Assembly (NCBI RefSeq): GCF_000378465.1
Contig: NZ_KB899928.1
Span: 35,831 to 99,830, forward strand
DNA length: 64,000 bases
Source: Elioraea tepidiphila DSM 17972
GTDB lineage: Bacteria; Pseudomonadota; Alphaproteobacteria; Acetobacterales; Acetobacteraceae
Direction: 5' to 3'
Made by a program: the position numbers and the translations under genes
Notes under the pieces: generated by a model
The model's input: only the letters and a program-made list of their open reading frames with translations
Database searches by the model: none
Told to the model about the DNA's origin: nothing
In this document: positions 45,198 to 54,366 of the stretch, piece after piece
Layout of the letters: each line of letters opens with the position of its first letter
How positions within the stretch are numbered: the stretch's first letter is position 1

Positions 45198-46733
45198 TTA
45201 CATCGTCGCGCCCTGCACCCAGGGTGCGAACTCCTCGGCGCCGAACCCCCATTGCTCGCTCTTGGTCCGGCTGCCTGATGCCACCTCAAGCATCCGCCGG
45301 AAGATGCGCTCGCCGCATTCGGCAACGCTCTCGTCGCCGTCCAGCACGGTGCCGCAGTTGATGTCCATGTCGTCCTCCATGCGGCGGTACATCGAGGTGT
45401 TGGTGGCGAGCTTCATCGACGGCGCGGGCTTGCAGCCATAGACGGAGCCGCGGCCAGTGGTGAAGCAGACGAGGTTGGCGCCGCCCGCCACCTGACCCGT
45501 GATCGACACGGGGTCGTAGCCGGGCGTATCCATGAACACGAACCCCTTGGCGGTGACCTTCTCGGCGTATTTGTACACGTCCACCAGATTGGTCGTTCCG
45601 GCCTTGGCCATCGCGCCGAGCGACTTCTCCAGGATCGTGGTGAGCCCACCCGCTTTGTTGCCGGGGGAGGGATTGTCGTCGAGTTCGCCGCCATTGCGGC
45701 GCGTGTAGTCCTCCCACCAGGCCATCAGGTCGACAAGCTTGCGGCCGACCTTCTCGCTGACCGCGCGGCGGGTGAGCAGGTGTTCAGCGCCATAGGTCTC
45801 GGGTGTCTCGCTGAGGATGACTGTGCCGCCGTTGCGCACGACGAGGTCGGAGGCCGCCCCGAGCGCGGGGTTGGCGGTGATGCCGGAGTAGCCGTCCGAG
45901 CCGCCGCATTGCAGGGCGACACAAAGATGGCTCGCCGGCACGGTCGTGCGCGTGACGGCGTTGGCGTCCGCGAGGACCTCGCGGACGAAGTCCACCCCCT
46001 TGGCGACGGTCTTCGCCGTGCCGCCGGTCGATTGGATCGTCATTGCACGGACGCGCGGCTTGCCGTCCAGCCCTTCGGACTCCATCAGCCCGGGGATCTG
46101 GTTCACCTCGCAGCCGAGGCCGAGCACGATGATCGCGGCGAAGTTGGGGTGGGTGGCGTAGCCGGCGAGGGTGCGGCGGAGCAGGCGCAGCGGTTCGAGG
46201 TCGCTCATGCCGCAGCCTGTCTTGTGGGTGAGCGCCACCACGCCATCCACGTGCGGGTAGTCAGCGAGGGGGTCGTGGTTGCTGAACGGGTTGCGGCGGA
46301 ACGCGTCGGCGACGTACTGGGCAACGGTGGCGGAGCAGTTCACGGTGGTGAGCACGCCGATGTAGTTGCGTGTGGCGACCCGGCCGTCGGCGCGCAGAAT
46401 GCCCTGGAACGTGGCGGGCGGGTCGATAAGGGCGGTCGGCCTCGCTTCCACGCCGAAGGCGTAGTCGCGGCTGTGCTCGCCCATGCCCAGATTGTGGCTG
46501 TGCACGTGCTCGCCGGGCGCGATCGGCCGCGTCGCGACGCCGATGATCTGGCCGTAGCGGCGCACGGGCTCGCCTTCGGCGTGCGGGCGTACGGCGATCT
46601 TGTGGCCCGGCGGGATGCGGGTGGTGGTCGTCACGCCCTCTCCGGGGATGGGCGTGCCCGGCAGTACGTCGGCGCGCGCGATGACGACGCCGTCCTCCGG
46701 GTGCAGACGGATGGTGAGCGGGGGCGTGGGCAT
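45198..46733 (-). CDS. UxaA-family altronate/hexarate dehydratase
   Basis: A 511-residue full-length UxaA/GarD-type dehydratase, with an N-terminal SAF domain (about 1-90) and the large UxaA domain. Conserved stretches include VDGVVALTHKTGCGMSDLEP, LGLGCEVNQIPG and LQCGGSDGYSGITANPALGA, with Cys residues that bind the iron centre. It dehydrates an aldonate or aldarate (altronate, galactarate or similar) to the 2-keto-3-deoxy acid. It is divergent from the TRAP binding-protein gene, indicating coordinate induction with uptake. Confidence 0.9.
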   Translation of the reverse strand: MPTPPLTIRLHPEDGVVIARADVLPGTPIPGEGVTTTTRIPPGHKIAVRPHAEGEPVRRYGQIIGVATRPIAPGEHVHSHNLGMGEHSRDYAFGVEARPTALIDPPATFQGILRADGRVATRNYIGVLTTVNCSATVAQYVADAFRRNPFSNHDPLADYPHVDGVVALTHKTGCGMSDLEPLRLLRRTLAGYATHPNFAAIIVLGLGCEVNQIPGLMESEGLDGKPRVRAMTIQSTGGTAKTVAKGVDFVREVLADANAVTRTTVPASHLCVALQCGGSDGYSGITANPALGAASDLVVRNGGTVILSETPETYGAEHLLTRRAVSEKVGRKLVDLMAWWEDYTRRNGGELDDNPSPGNKAGGLTTILEKSLGAMAKAGTTNLVDVYKYAEKVTAKGFVFMDTPGYDPVSITGQVAGGANLVCFTTGRGSVYGCKPAPSMKLATNTSMYRRMEDDMDINCGTVLDGDESVAECGERIFRRMLEVASGSRTKSEQWGFGAEEFAPWVQGATM

Positions 46734-46842
46734 GACGGTCTCCTCCGGTGAATACCTTATTGCGCACTGCCCCAGGGTTGACCATCCTCCCCCGGCGACC
46801 GCGCCGGGCGCTCCGGGAAGCGGGGAGGGAAGGAGACGATCG

Positions 46843-47832
46843 ATGAGGCGATACGTGCTTGCGGCGGCCCTGGCCGCCTTCGCCACCACGGTGGCGCTGC
46901 CGGCGGATGCCCAGACGCGGCTGCGCTTCGCGCACGTGTATGAAGTGAACGAGCCCTATCACACCGAGGCGCTGTGGGCGGCCGAGGAGATCGCCAAGCG
47001 GACGAACAACCGCTGGCGGATCGAGGTGTTTCCGGCCTCGGCACTGGGCAACGAACCGGCGATCAACGAGGCGCTGACCCTTGGCACGATCGACATGATC
47101 TATACCGGCACGGCCTTCGCGGGCTCGCGTTTCCGGCCGATCGCGATCAGCAATGCGCCCTATGTGTTCCGCGACTTCGACCACTGGCTCGCCTATCGCA
47201 ACAGCGAACTCCTGAAGGAGATGATGGCCGGCTATGACCGCGCGACCGGGCACAAGACGCTGGCGCTGACGTATTACGGCGCGCGGCACGTGACGGCGAA
47301 CCGGGCGATCAACCGGCCGGAAGACATGCGGGGGATGAAGCTGCGCGTGCCGCAGGCGCCGCTCTATCTCATGTTCGCCCGGTCGGTCGGCGCGAATGCC
47401 ACGCCGATCGCCTTCGCCGAGGTGTACCTGGCGTTGCAGAACGGCACGGTGGACGGACAGGAGAACCCGCTGCCGACCATCCAGGCGAAGAAGTTCTACG
47501 AGGTGCAGAGCCATATCATCCTGACTGGCCACATCTCGGAGAGTCTGCTGACGATCGCGGGCGGGCAGCTCTGGCGCCGGCTGAGCGCGGCGGATCGGGC
47601 CGTATTCGAGGAGGTTTGGCGTGAGGCCGCCAACCGCGCAACCTTCGCGATCCGTACGGCGGAGGAGACGCTGCCCGACTGGTTCCGCGCCCAAGGCAAG
47701 ACGGTGATCGTGCCCGACCGCGCGGCGTTCCGCGAGGCGGCGATCCCGCTGCACAACGACCAGGCCGCCGGTGCAGGCTGGACGCGCGAGCAGTACGACC
47801 GGCTTCAGGCGCTCGGCGCGCGTACCAACTGA
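46843..47832 (+). CDS. TRAP transporter solute-binding protein DctP (copy 1)
   Basis: A 329-residue periplasmic binding protein with signal peptide MRRYVLAAALAAFATTVALP, cleaved after ADAQ. The TRAP fold pattern includes the conserved Arg in GMKLRVPQAP and NGTVDGQENPLPTI. It is followed at 47952 by a close duplicate. The ligand is likely a sugar acid, given the dehydratases on either side. A strong site (aaggagacg) precedes the ATG. Confidence 0.92.
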   Translation: MRRYVLAAALAAFATTVALPADAQTRLRFAHVYEVNEPYHTEALWAAEEIAKRTNNRWRIEVFPASALGNEPAINEALTLGTIDMIYTGTAFAGSRFRPIAISNAPYVFRDFDHWLAYRNSELLKEMMAGYDRATGHKTLALTYYGARHVTANRAINRPEDMRGMKLRVPQAPLYLMFARSVGANATPIAFAEVYLALQNGTVDGQENPLPTIQAKKFYEVQSHIILTGHISESLLTIAGGQLWRRLSAADRAVFEEVWREAANRATFAIRTAEETLPDWFRAQGKTVIVPDRAAFREAAIPLHNDQAAGAGWTREQYDRLQALGARTN

Positions 47833-47847
47833 GATGTGAGGCTTGGC

Positions 47848-47873
47848 GCGGGGTGGCCATCAGGCTGCCCCGC
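47848..47873 (+). terminator. hairpin between the two DctP genes
   Basis: An 11-bp stem, interrupted by two internal mismatches, with GCGGGG/CCCCGC and GCC/GGC pairing. It may attenuate read-through into the second copy. No T-run. Confidence 0.35.
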
Positions 47874-47951
47874 CCTTGCGTCCCAGCCTTTGATCCGGCT
47901 AAGGGAACTGATACATCAGGTCGGACCCGGTCGGAAAACCGGATGGGAGGA

Positions 47952-48944
47952 ATGATGATCCGCTTCACCGCTGCCGCGCTCGCAGCCGCCTTCGCCACCA
48001 CGGTGGCGCTTTCGGCGGATGCGCAGACGCGGCTGCGCTTCGCGCACGTGTATGAAGTGAACGAGCCCTACCACACCGAGGCGCTGTGGGCGGCCGAGGA
48101 GATCGCCAGGCGGACGAACAACCGCTGGCGGATCGAGGTGTTCCCGGCCTCGGCGCTGGGGAACGAGCCGGCGATCAACGAGGCGCTGACCCTTGGCACG
48201 ATCGACATGATCTACACCGGCACGGCCTTCGCGGGCTCGCGCTTCCGGCCGATCGCGATCAGCAATGCACCCTTCATCTTCCGCGACTTCGACCACTGGC
48301 TCGCGTATCGCGACAGCGACCTCTTCAAGGAGCTCGCCGCCGGCTATGATCGCGCAACCGGCCACAGGATTCTCGCGCTGACCTATTACGGCGCGCGGCA
48401 CGTGACGGCGAACCGGGCGATCAACCGTCCGGAGGACATGCGCGGGATGAAGCTCCGTGTGCCGCAGGCCCCGCTGTTCCTGATGTTCGCGCGCGCTGTG
48501 GGCGCCAACGCCACGCCGATCGCGTTCGCCGAGGTGTATCTGGCGTTGCAGAACGGCACGGTGGACGGGCAGGAGAACCCGCTGCCGACCATCCAGGCGA
48601 AGAAGTTCTACGAGGTGCAGAGCCACATCAACCTCACCTCGCATATCGTCGACAACCTGCTGACGATCGCGGGCGGGCAGCTCTGGCGCAGGCTGAGCGC
48701 GGCCGACAAGGCCACGTTCGAGCAGGTCTGGCGCGAGGCCGCCGCGCGCGCAACCTACGCCATCCGGACCTCGGAGGAGACGCTTCCGGCCTGGTTCGAA
48801 CAGCAGGGCAAGACGGTGGTCCGACCGGATCTCGCCGCCTTCCGCGCCGCCGCCGCGCCGCTGCACAACGACGCCTCGGCGGGAGCCGGCTGGACACGCG
48901 AGCACTACGACCGGTTCATGGCGCTCGGTGCGCGGACGAACTGA
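47952..48944 (+). CDS. TRAP transporter solute-binding protein DctP (copy 2)
   Basis: A 330-residue near-duplicate of copy 1. Most of the mature protein is identical or conservatively changed; differences concentrate in the signal peptide, around residues 110-130 and in the last 60 residues. It has its own site (gggagg) before the ATG. Both copies have intact family residues, so both are probably functional, perhaps tuned to related acid sugars. Confidence 0.92.
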   Translation: MMIRFTAAALAAAFATTVALSADAQTRLRFAHVYEVNEPYHTEALWAAEEIARRTNNRWRIEVFPASALGNEPAINEALTLGTIDMIYTGTAFAGSRFRPIAISNAPFIFRDFDHWLAYRDSDLFKELAAGYDRATGHRILALTYYGARHVTANRAINRPEDMRGMKLRVPQAPLFLMFARAVGANATPIAFAEVYLALQNGTVDGQENPLPTIQAKKFYEVQSHINLTSHIVDNLLTIAGGQLWRRLSAADKATFEQVWREAAARATYAIRTSEETLPAWFEQQGKTVVRPDLAAFRAAAAPLHNDASAGAGWTREHYDRFMALGARTN

Positions 48945-48955
48945 ACACGTCGTGC

Positions 48956-48984
48956 CACGGGGCGGGCGGCCTGCCCGCCTCGTG
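48956..48984. terminator. hairpin between convergent DctP2 and dehydratase genes
   Basis: A 12-bp stem with one mismatch (CACGGGGCGGGC against GCCCGCCTCGTG) and a 5-base loop, lying between two convergent stop codons. Likely bidirectional; no T-run. Confidence 0.55.
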
Positions 48985-48989
48985 CCGCC

Positions 48990-50105
48990 CTACCGCTCGA
49001 TCACGATCGGCGTGAAGCACTGATGGCGCGCCATCGCCGCGCGATCCCAGACAATGCCGTTACCGGGGATCTCGCTCGCACGCGCGATGCCGCCCGTGAT
49101 CGCGATCCGGTTCTCCATGATGTCGTCGAGCTGCGGGATATGCTCGAGCCAGAGACTGTTGGGCACGGCGCAGCAGAGCGGCAGATGCAGCTCCATCAAG
49201 TAGTGCGGACAGACCGCGACATTGAAGGCCTCGGCCATGTGCGCGACCTTGAGCCAGGGTGTGATCCCGCCGATGCGCGCGACATCCACCTGCACGATGC
49301 GGCAGGCATTGCGCGCGAGATAGTCGCGGAACTGCGCAGGGTGGTAGAGGCTCTCGCCCACCGCGACCGGAATCGTGGTCGCCGCGCAGAGCCGCGCATG
49401 CCCTTCGACATCCTCGGCCGGCAACGGCTCCTCGTACCAGGCGAGGCCCAGCCCGGCCGCCTCGAAGGCGCCCGCGCGGCGGATCGCCTCGCTGACCGTG
49501 AAGCCCTGATTGGCGTCGGTCATCAGCTCGATGCCGTCACCAATGACGCGGCGGACGGCTTCGAGCCGCGCGACATCCTCGCGCAGGTGCGGCTTGCCGA
49601 CCTTCACCTTCACGCCGCGGAAGCCCTTGCCGACCAGCGCCTCGGCGTCCGCGACCAGCTGCGCCGTCTCGACATGCAGCCAGCCGCACTCGGTGTCATA
49701 GACTGGGATCCTGTCCTTCGCCCCGCCGGCGAGGCGATGCAGCGGCAGGCCGAGCCGCCGCCCGCGCAGGTCCCAGAGCGCGGAGTCGACCGCGGCGAGG
49801 GCGAGCGCGGTCAGCGGACCGACCGAGAGCGCGTGGGTGTGCCAGAACAGGTCCTGCCAGATCGCCTCGATCGCATCCGGATCGCGGCCGATCAGGCGTG
49901 GAGCGAAATGATCCCGCAGGAGCGCGATCACCGAGGACCCGCCCGTACCGATGGTGTAGCTGTAGCCCGTGCCATCGGCGCCGTCGTCGGTGACGATCCG
50001 GACGATCGGCGTCTCCTGGCACGTGAAGGCCTGGATCGCGTCGCTGCGCGGCGTCTTCGGTGTCAGGTCGATCTGGCTGATCTCGATGCGCGCGATCCGC
50101 GCCAT
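48990..50105 (-). CDS. enolase-superfamily acid-sugar dehydratase (mandelate racemase type)
   Basis: A 371-residue enolase-superfamily enzyme. The K-x-K catalytic bases (Lys166, Lys168 in GVKVKVG), metal ligands Asp197, Glu225 or 226 and Glu251, and a C-terminal His301 in CPHYLMEL indicate a mandelate-racemase-subgroup dehydratase. Candidates are L-fuconate, L-rhamnonate, talarate/galactarate or galactonate dehydratases. Neighbouring TRAP genes, the SDR and the FAH hydrolase fit an L-fuconate-like route, but specificity cannot be read. Confidence 0.88.
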   Translation of the reverse strand: MARIARIEISQIDLTPKTPRSDAIQAFTCQETPIVRIVTDDGADGTGYSYTIGTGGSSVIALLRDHFAPRLIGRDPDAIEAIWQDLFWHTHALSVGPLTALALAAVDSALWDLRGRRLGLPLHRLAGGAKDRIPVYDTECGWLHVETAQLVADAEALVGKGFRGVKVKVGKPHLREDVARLEAVRRVIGDGIELMTDANQGFTVSEAIRRAGAFEAAGLGLAWYEEPLPAEDVEGHARLCAATTIPVAVGESLYHPAQFRDYLARNACRIVQVDVARIGGITPWLKVAHMAEAFNVAVCPHYLMELHLPLCCAVPNSLWLEHIPQLDDIMENRIAITGGIARASEIPGNGIVWDRAAMARHQCFTPIVIER

Positions 50106-50175
50106 GAGGTGTCCTCCTTCGTTGTGCGCGTGCGCGCCGCCGTCAGTGTAGGAGCAGAAGGGATGGAGGGAAGGG

Positions 50176-50751
50176 GTGGCTGAGAAACAGACGCCGGCGA
50201 ACGACGACGCCACTCCCGGCTTCGAGGAGCTGCTGCACCAGCAGGAGGATGCGGAGCTGCACGAGCCTCCGGGCGACTGGCGGATCGAGGATTGGGTGGT
50301 CTTCGCGATCTTCTGGGCGCTCGCCGGCGTGGTGTTCCTGCAGTTCTTCACGCGCTACGTGCTGAACGACTCGATCGCCTGGACCGAGGAGATCGCACGC
50401 TACCTGCTGATCTGCGTCACCTTCGTCGGTGCCGCGATGGCGGCGCGCAAGGGATCGCATATCGCGCTCGAGCTCGCGCTCTACGTGCTGCCGCCGGGCC
50501 CGCGACGATGGCTGCGCATCGTGCTGTCCATGGTCGCGGTCATGTTCTTCGCGGTGGCGGCCTGGCTCTGCTTCGGCATCGCCGAGGCGATGTGGTACCA
50601 GCCGATGGTCGTGGTCGATCTGCCGCTGGGGCTTGTCTACTATGTCGCGTTTTTCGGGCTGGCGCTGACGACCATCTGGTTCGCCTGGTACGCGGTGATG
50701 CAGTTCCGGGCCGGCGAGCAGCCGCGCGAGTCCGAGGGTGCGCGCTCATGA
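50176..50751 (+). CDS. TRAP transporter small permease DctQ
   Basis: A 191-residue protein with four hydrophobic segments and the DctQ pattern WTEEIARYLLICVTFVGAAM. The GTG start at 50176 follows ggagggaag. A 40-residue polar N-terminus precedes the first helix, longer than in many DctQ proteins. It overlaps dctM by 4 bp. Confidence 0.9.
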   Translation: MAEKQTPANDDATPGFEELLHQQEDAELHEPPGDWRIEDWVVFAIFWALAGVVFLQFFTRYVLNDSIAWTEEIARYLLICVTFVGAAMAARKGSHIALELALYVLPPGPRRWLRIVLSMVAVMFFAVAAWLCFGIAEAMWYQPMVVVDLPLGLVYYVAFFGLALTTIWFAWYAVMQFRAGEQPRESEGARS

Positions 50752-52025
50752 CCGCACTGCTGTTCCTCTCCTTCATTGGCGCGCTGATGATCGGCCTTCC
50801 GGTCGCGGTCGCGCTCGGCGGGGCGTCGCTGCTCTATGTCGCGCTGACCGGCGATCTGCCGCTGCTCGTCGTCGTGCACCGCATGGTCAACGGAATCGAC
50901 AGCTTCCCCCTGCTCGCGGTGCCGTTCTTCATCATGGCCGGCAACCTGATGAACAGCGCCGGCATCACCGATCGGATCTTCCACTTCGCCATCGCCGCGG
51001 TCGGCTGGGCGAAGGGGGGGCTCGGCCATGTCAACGTGTTCGCCTCGATCATCTTCGCCGGCATGTCGGGCACGGCGGTGGCGGATGCCGGCGGTCTCGG
51101 CACGATCGAGATCAAGGCGATGCGGGACAACAAGTATCCCGACAATTTTTCGATCGGTATCACGGCCGCCTCCTCGGTGATCGGACCGATCATTCCGCCG
51201 TCGCTGCCTCTGGTGATCTATGGCGTGATGGCGAACACCTCGGTGGGCCAGCTCTTCGCGGCCGGCATCCTGCCGGGGCTGCTGATCGCGGTCATCCTGT
51301 TCGGCTGGGTGGCGGTCGTGGCACGCCTGAAGAAGTTCCCGCGCGATGCCGCGTTCGGCTGGACGCGGCTCGCCCACGCGACATTCCGCGCCGTGTTGCC
51401 GCTGATGACGCCGGTAATCCTGATCGGTGGGATGAAGTCCGGCATCTTCACGCCGACCGAGGCGGCGATCGCGGCCACGGTCTACGCGCTCTTCCTTGGC
51501 CTCGTCGCCTACCGCACGCTCGGCTGGAACAGGCTGGTGCGCGTCTCGATGGAGACGATCGAAACCACCGCGATCATCCTGATGATCGTCGCTGGGGCCT
51601 CCATCTTCGGCTGGCTCATCACGACGACGCGGATCAGCGAGGAGGTGGCCCAGGCCGTGCTGTCCATCACCGAGGACAGGAGCTTGGTGCTGCTGCTGGT
51701 GAACCTGCTGCTGCTCGTGGTCGGCTGCTTCCTCGAGACGATCGCGGCGATCACCATCCTTGTGCCGGTCCTGCTGCCGCTGATCACCAAGATCGGTGTC
51801 GATCCGGTGCAGTTCGGCATCATCATGACGCTCAATCTGGTGATCGGCCTGCTCACGCCACCGGTCGGGCTGGTGATCTACACCCTGGCGCGAATCTCGA
51901 ACCGGTCGTTCGAGTTCACCACAGCGGCGATCGCACCGTTCCTGATCCCGCTGTTCGGCGCGCTGCTGGTCGTCACCTACTGGCCGGGCTTCGTGCTCTA
52001 CCTGCCGACCGTGTTCTATCGCTGA
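50748..52025 (+). CDS. TRAP transporter large permease DctM
   Basis: A 425-residue inner-membrane protein with about 11-12 hydrophobic segments. Typical motifs include FFIMAGNLMNSAGIT, AGMSGTAVADAGGLG and IGPIIPPSLPLVIYGV. With DctQ it completes a TRAP transporter for the DctP proteins 1.2 kb away. Its 3' end overlaps the convergent lpxB gene by 10 bp. Confidence 0.95.
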   Translation: MTALLFLSFIGALMIGLPVAVALGGASLLYVALTGDLPLLVVVHRMVNGIDSFPLLAVPFFIMAGNLMNSAGITDRIFHFAIAAVGWAKGGLGHVNVFASIIFAGMSGTAVADAGGLGTIEIKAMRDNKYPDNFSIGITAASSVIGPIIPPSLPLVIYGVMANTSVGQLFAAGILPGLLIAVILFGWVAVVARLKKFPRDAAFGWTRLAHATFRAVLPLMTPVILIGGMKSGIFTPTEAAIAATVYALFLGLVAYRTLGWNRLVRVSMETIETTAIILMIVAGASIFGWLITTTRISEEVAQAVLSITEDRSLVLLLVNLLLLVVGCFLETIAAITILVPVLLPLITKIGVDPVQFGIIMTLNLVIGLLTPPVGLVIYTLARISNRSFEFTTAAIAPFLIPLFGALLVVTYWPGFVLYLPTVFYR

Positions 52026-53161
52026 GCGCGGAGTTCGCTCAGCACGGCTTCCGCGGCGGCCTCCGAGGGAGCGAGCCCGCCGGCCGGGCGGAGCTGGGCG
52101 AGCACCCGGGCGAAGGCCGCCCGCTGGCCGGCGGCCGCGTCCGGATCGGTGAGCAGCGGAGCGAGTGCGTCGGCAAGCGCCTCCGGTGTGCAGCGTTCCT
52201 GCAGCAGCTCGGGCACCACCGTTTCCCCGGCGAGCAGGTTCACCAGGCTCGCATGCGGCACGGTGATGAGGCGCCGGACGATTACCGCGGTGATCGGGCT
52301 CACCCGGTAGGCCACAACCTGCGGGGCGCCGGCGACCGCGAGCTCCAGGGATGTGGTGCCGGATTTCGCGAGCGCGGCTGTCGATGCGGCCCAGGCGTCG
52401 TACTTGTCGCCTGTCTCGGTGATGATGATCGGCGTCACCGGCCAAGGGGCCTTCGCGATGGACTCGACGAGGCGGGGCAGGGTCGGGACGGCGAGTGCGA
52501 GGGTTGCGAAACGCCGACGCAGCAGTTCGGTCGCGCGCGTGAAGATCGGCAGGTGACGCGCGAGCTCGCCCCCGCGGCTACCGGGCATCACCGCGAGGAG
52601 CTTCGTCCCAGGGTCGAGCCCGTACACGGCGCGAAACCGTGCCGCGTCGCCGCGGTCGGCCCCACTCTCCAGCACCGGATGGCCGACGAAGGTGGTCCGG
52701 ATGCCGGCTGATTCGAAGAACGGCGGCTCGAATGGCAGGAGGGCCAGCAGCCTGTCCACCCGACGGGCGATCTTGCGTACGCGCCCTTGCCGCCAGGCCC
52801 AGACCTGAGGCGCGACGTAGTGGATCACGTGCACGCCCTTCGGCCGCACGCGCGCGGCGAGACGCAGCGTGAACGACGGCGCATCGATCGTGACAAGCGC
52901 GGCAGGTCGGCGGCGCAGCACATCCACCTCCGCTTCCGCCATGCGCCGAGCCAGTGCGCGCAGCTTCGGCAGCACTTCGGCGAGCCCCATCAGCGACAGC
53001 TCCTCCATCGGGAAGAGCGAGACGAGTCCCTGCTCGGCCATGCGCGGACCGCCGATGCCCGCGAAGGCGAGATCGGGCCGGCGCGCGCGCAGGGCGGTCA
53101 TCAGCCGCCCGCCGAGCACATCGCCCGACGGCTCGCCGGCGACCAGGTAGAGCAGCGTCAT
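52016..53161 (-). CDS. lpxB: lipid-A-disaccharide synthase
   Basis: A 381-residue LpxB that joins UDP-diacylglucosamine and lipid X in lipid A synthesis. The N-terminus MTLLYLVAGEPSGDVLGGRL and the stretch VIHYVAPQVWAWRQGRVRKI are family signatures. In many Proteobacteria it follows lpxA in the lpxD-fabZ-lpxA cluster; here it stands apart, as the last gene of a hisI-cobW-GNAT-nitrilase-M20 unit, overlapping the M20 gene by 4 bp. Confidence 0.95.
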   Translation of the reverse strand: MTLLYLVAGEPSGDVLGGRLMTALRARRPDLAFAGIGGPRMAEQGLVSLFPMEELSLMGLAEVLPKLRALARRMAEAEVDVLRRRPAALVTIDAPSFTLRLAARVRPKGVHVIHYVAPQVWAWRQGRVRKIARRVDRLLALLPFEPPFFESAGIRTTFVGHPVLESGADRGDAARFRAVYGLDPGTKLLAVMPGSRGGELARHLPIFTRATELLRRRFATLALAVPTLPRLVESIAKAPWPVTPIIITETGDKYDAWAASTAALAKSGTTSLELAVAGAPQVVAYRVSPITAVIVRRLITVPHASLVNLLAGETVVPELLQERCTPEALADALAPLLTDPDAAAGQRAAFARVLAQLRPAGGLAPSEAAAEAVLSELRAQR

Positions 53162-54366
53162 CCGACGAGGATGTCGCGCGCGGCAGCCTCCAGCGCCTGG
53201 GCGACCGCAATCAGTTCCGGGATCAGCACATACTCGTCTCCGCCGCCCATGCCGTGCGGTGTCGGTCCGAAGACGGCGGTCGGGATGCCGGCCAGGCGGA
53301 ACAGCCGCGCATCCGACGCACCGACGCGCATGTTCAGCACCGGCTCGGAACCGAGCACCGGCGTGGCCGCACGCCGCAGCGCCGTGAACAGCGGATGCGT
53401 CGGATCAGTGACGGTCGGTTCCCACGCGACCCGCACCGTCATGCCGACGCCCGGCAGATCGGCGATCGCTGCGCGGGCAGCGGCAATGATCGCGGTGGTG
53501 TTGGTGCCCGGCGGCAGGCGGACGTCGAGGCCCGCAATGGCACGGTCCGGCACCAGGTTGGGCGAAATTCCCGCCGAAACCATGCCGAGATTGACGGTCA
53601 CATGCGTCAGCGTCTCGGCCTCGCCTACGCCGCCGAGCGGCTCGCTGACGGGTTGCGCGGCCGCGATCGCCGCCCGGATCGGCGGCGGTATCTCTACGGG
53701 CCAGTCGCGCAGCGCAAGCAGACGCCGCAGCGCTTCCATCAGCCGCTCAGCGGCGTTCTCGCCGCGGTGCACATGCGCGCCGTGCGCGGCCTTGCCTTCC
53801 GCGACGAGATCGAGCCAGACCATGCCTTTCTCGCCGAACCGGATGACGGCCGGACTGCCCGCATCCGGCACGATCGCGACATCCCCGCGTACCATCGGCA
53901 CGGTGTCGAGCAGGAACTGGGTGCCGGACGTGCCCATGCTCTCCTCGTCGCCGGCGAGCGCGAGCACGACCTCCCCGGCGAAATCGGGCTCCTGGGCGAG
54001 CGCGGCGAGTGCGGTGATCGCGGCGGCGATTCCCCCCTTCATGTCGGCCGAGCCGCGACCATAGAGCCGATCACCGCGGATGGTCGCGGCGAAGGGCGGC
54101 ACGGACCAGCGCGACGCATCGCCGGCGGGGTAGGTATCGAGATGGCCCGACAGCACGAGACGCTTGCCCGGGCGCGCCCCGCGCCGCACCGCGACGACAT
54201 TGCGGATCGGCTCCTCCTTGGTGTGCTCGGTCACGACGACGCCAGGGATCGCGCTCAGCAGCCGCGCCGCCACCATTGCCGCGGCGCGCGTATCGTCGGG
54301 CGGATTCTCGCTCGGCGCTGCGATCAGTTCGGCGGTCGCGCGCAGCAGCAGGTCGCGGTCGATCAT
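53158..54366 (-). CDS. M20-family metallopeptidase (ArgE/DapE-like)
   Basis: A 402-residue M20 amidohydrolase. Metal-binding and catalytic motifs are visible: SGHLDTYPAGD, YGRGSADMKGG and GDEESMGTSG. Homologues include acetylornithine deacetylase and succinyl-diaminopimelate desuccinylase. No arginine or lysine genes are near it. It is translationally coupled to the nitrilase-family gene upstream and to lpxB downstream, so a linked amide or amino-acid salvage role is possible. Confidence 0.88.
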   Translation of the reverse strand: MIDRDLLLRATAELIAAPSENPPDDTRAAAMVAARLLSAIPGVVVTEHTKEEPIRNVVAVRRGARPGKRLVLSGHLDTYPAGDASRWSVPPFAATIRGDRLYGRGSADMKGGIAAAITALAALAQEPDFAGEVVLALAGDEESMGTSGTQFLLDTVPMVRGDVAIVPDAGSPAVIRFGEKGMVWLDLVAEGKAAHGAHVHRGENAAERLMEALRRLLALRDWPVEIPPPIRAAIAAAQPVSEPLGGVGEAETLTHVTVNLGMVSAGISPNLVPDRAIAGLDVRLPPGTNTTAIIAAARAAIADLPGVGMTVRVAWEPTVTDPTHPLFTALRRAATPVLGSEPVLNMRVGASDARLFRLAGIPTAVFGPTPHGMGGGDEYVLIPELIAVAQALEAAARDILVG

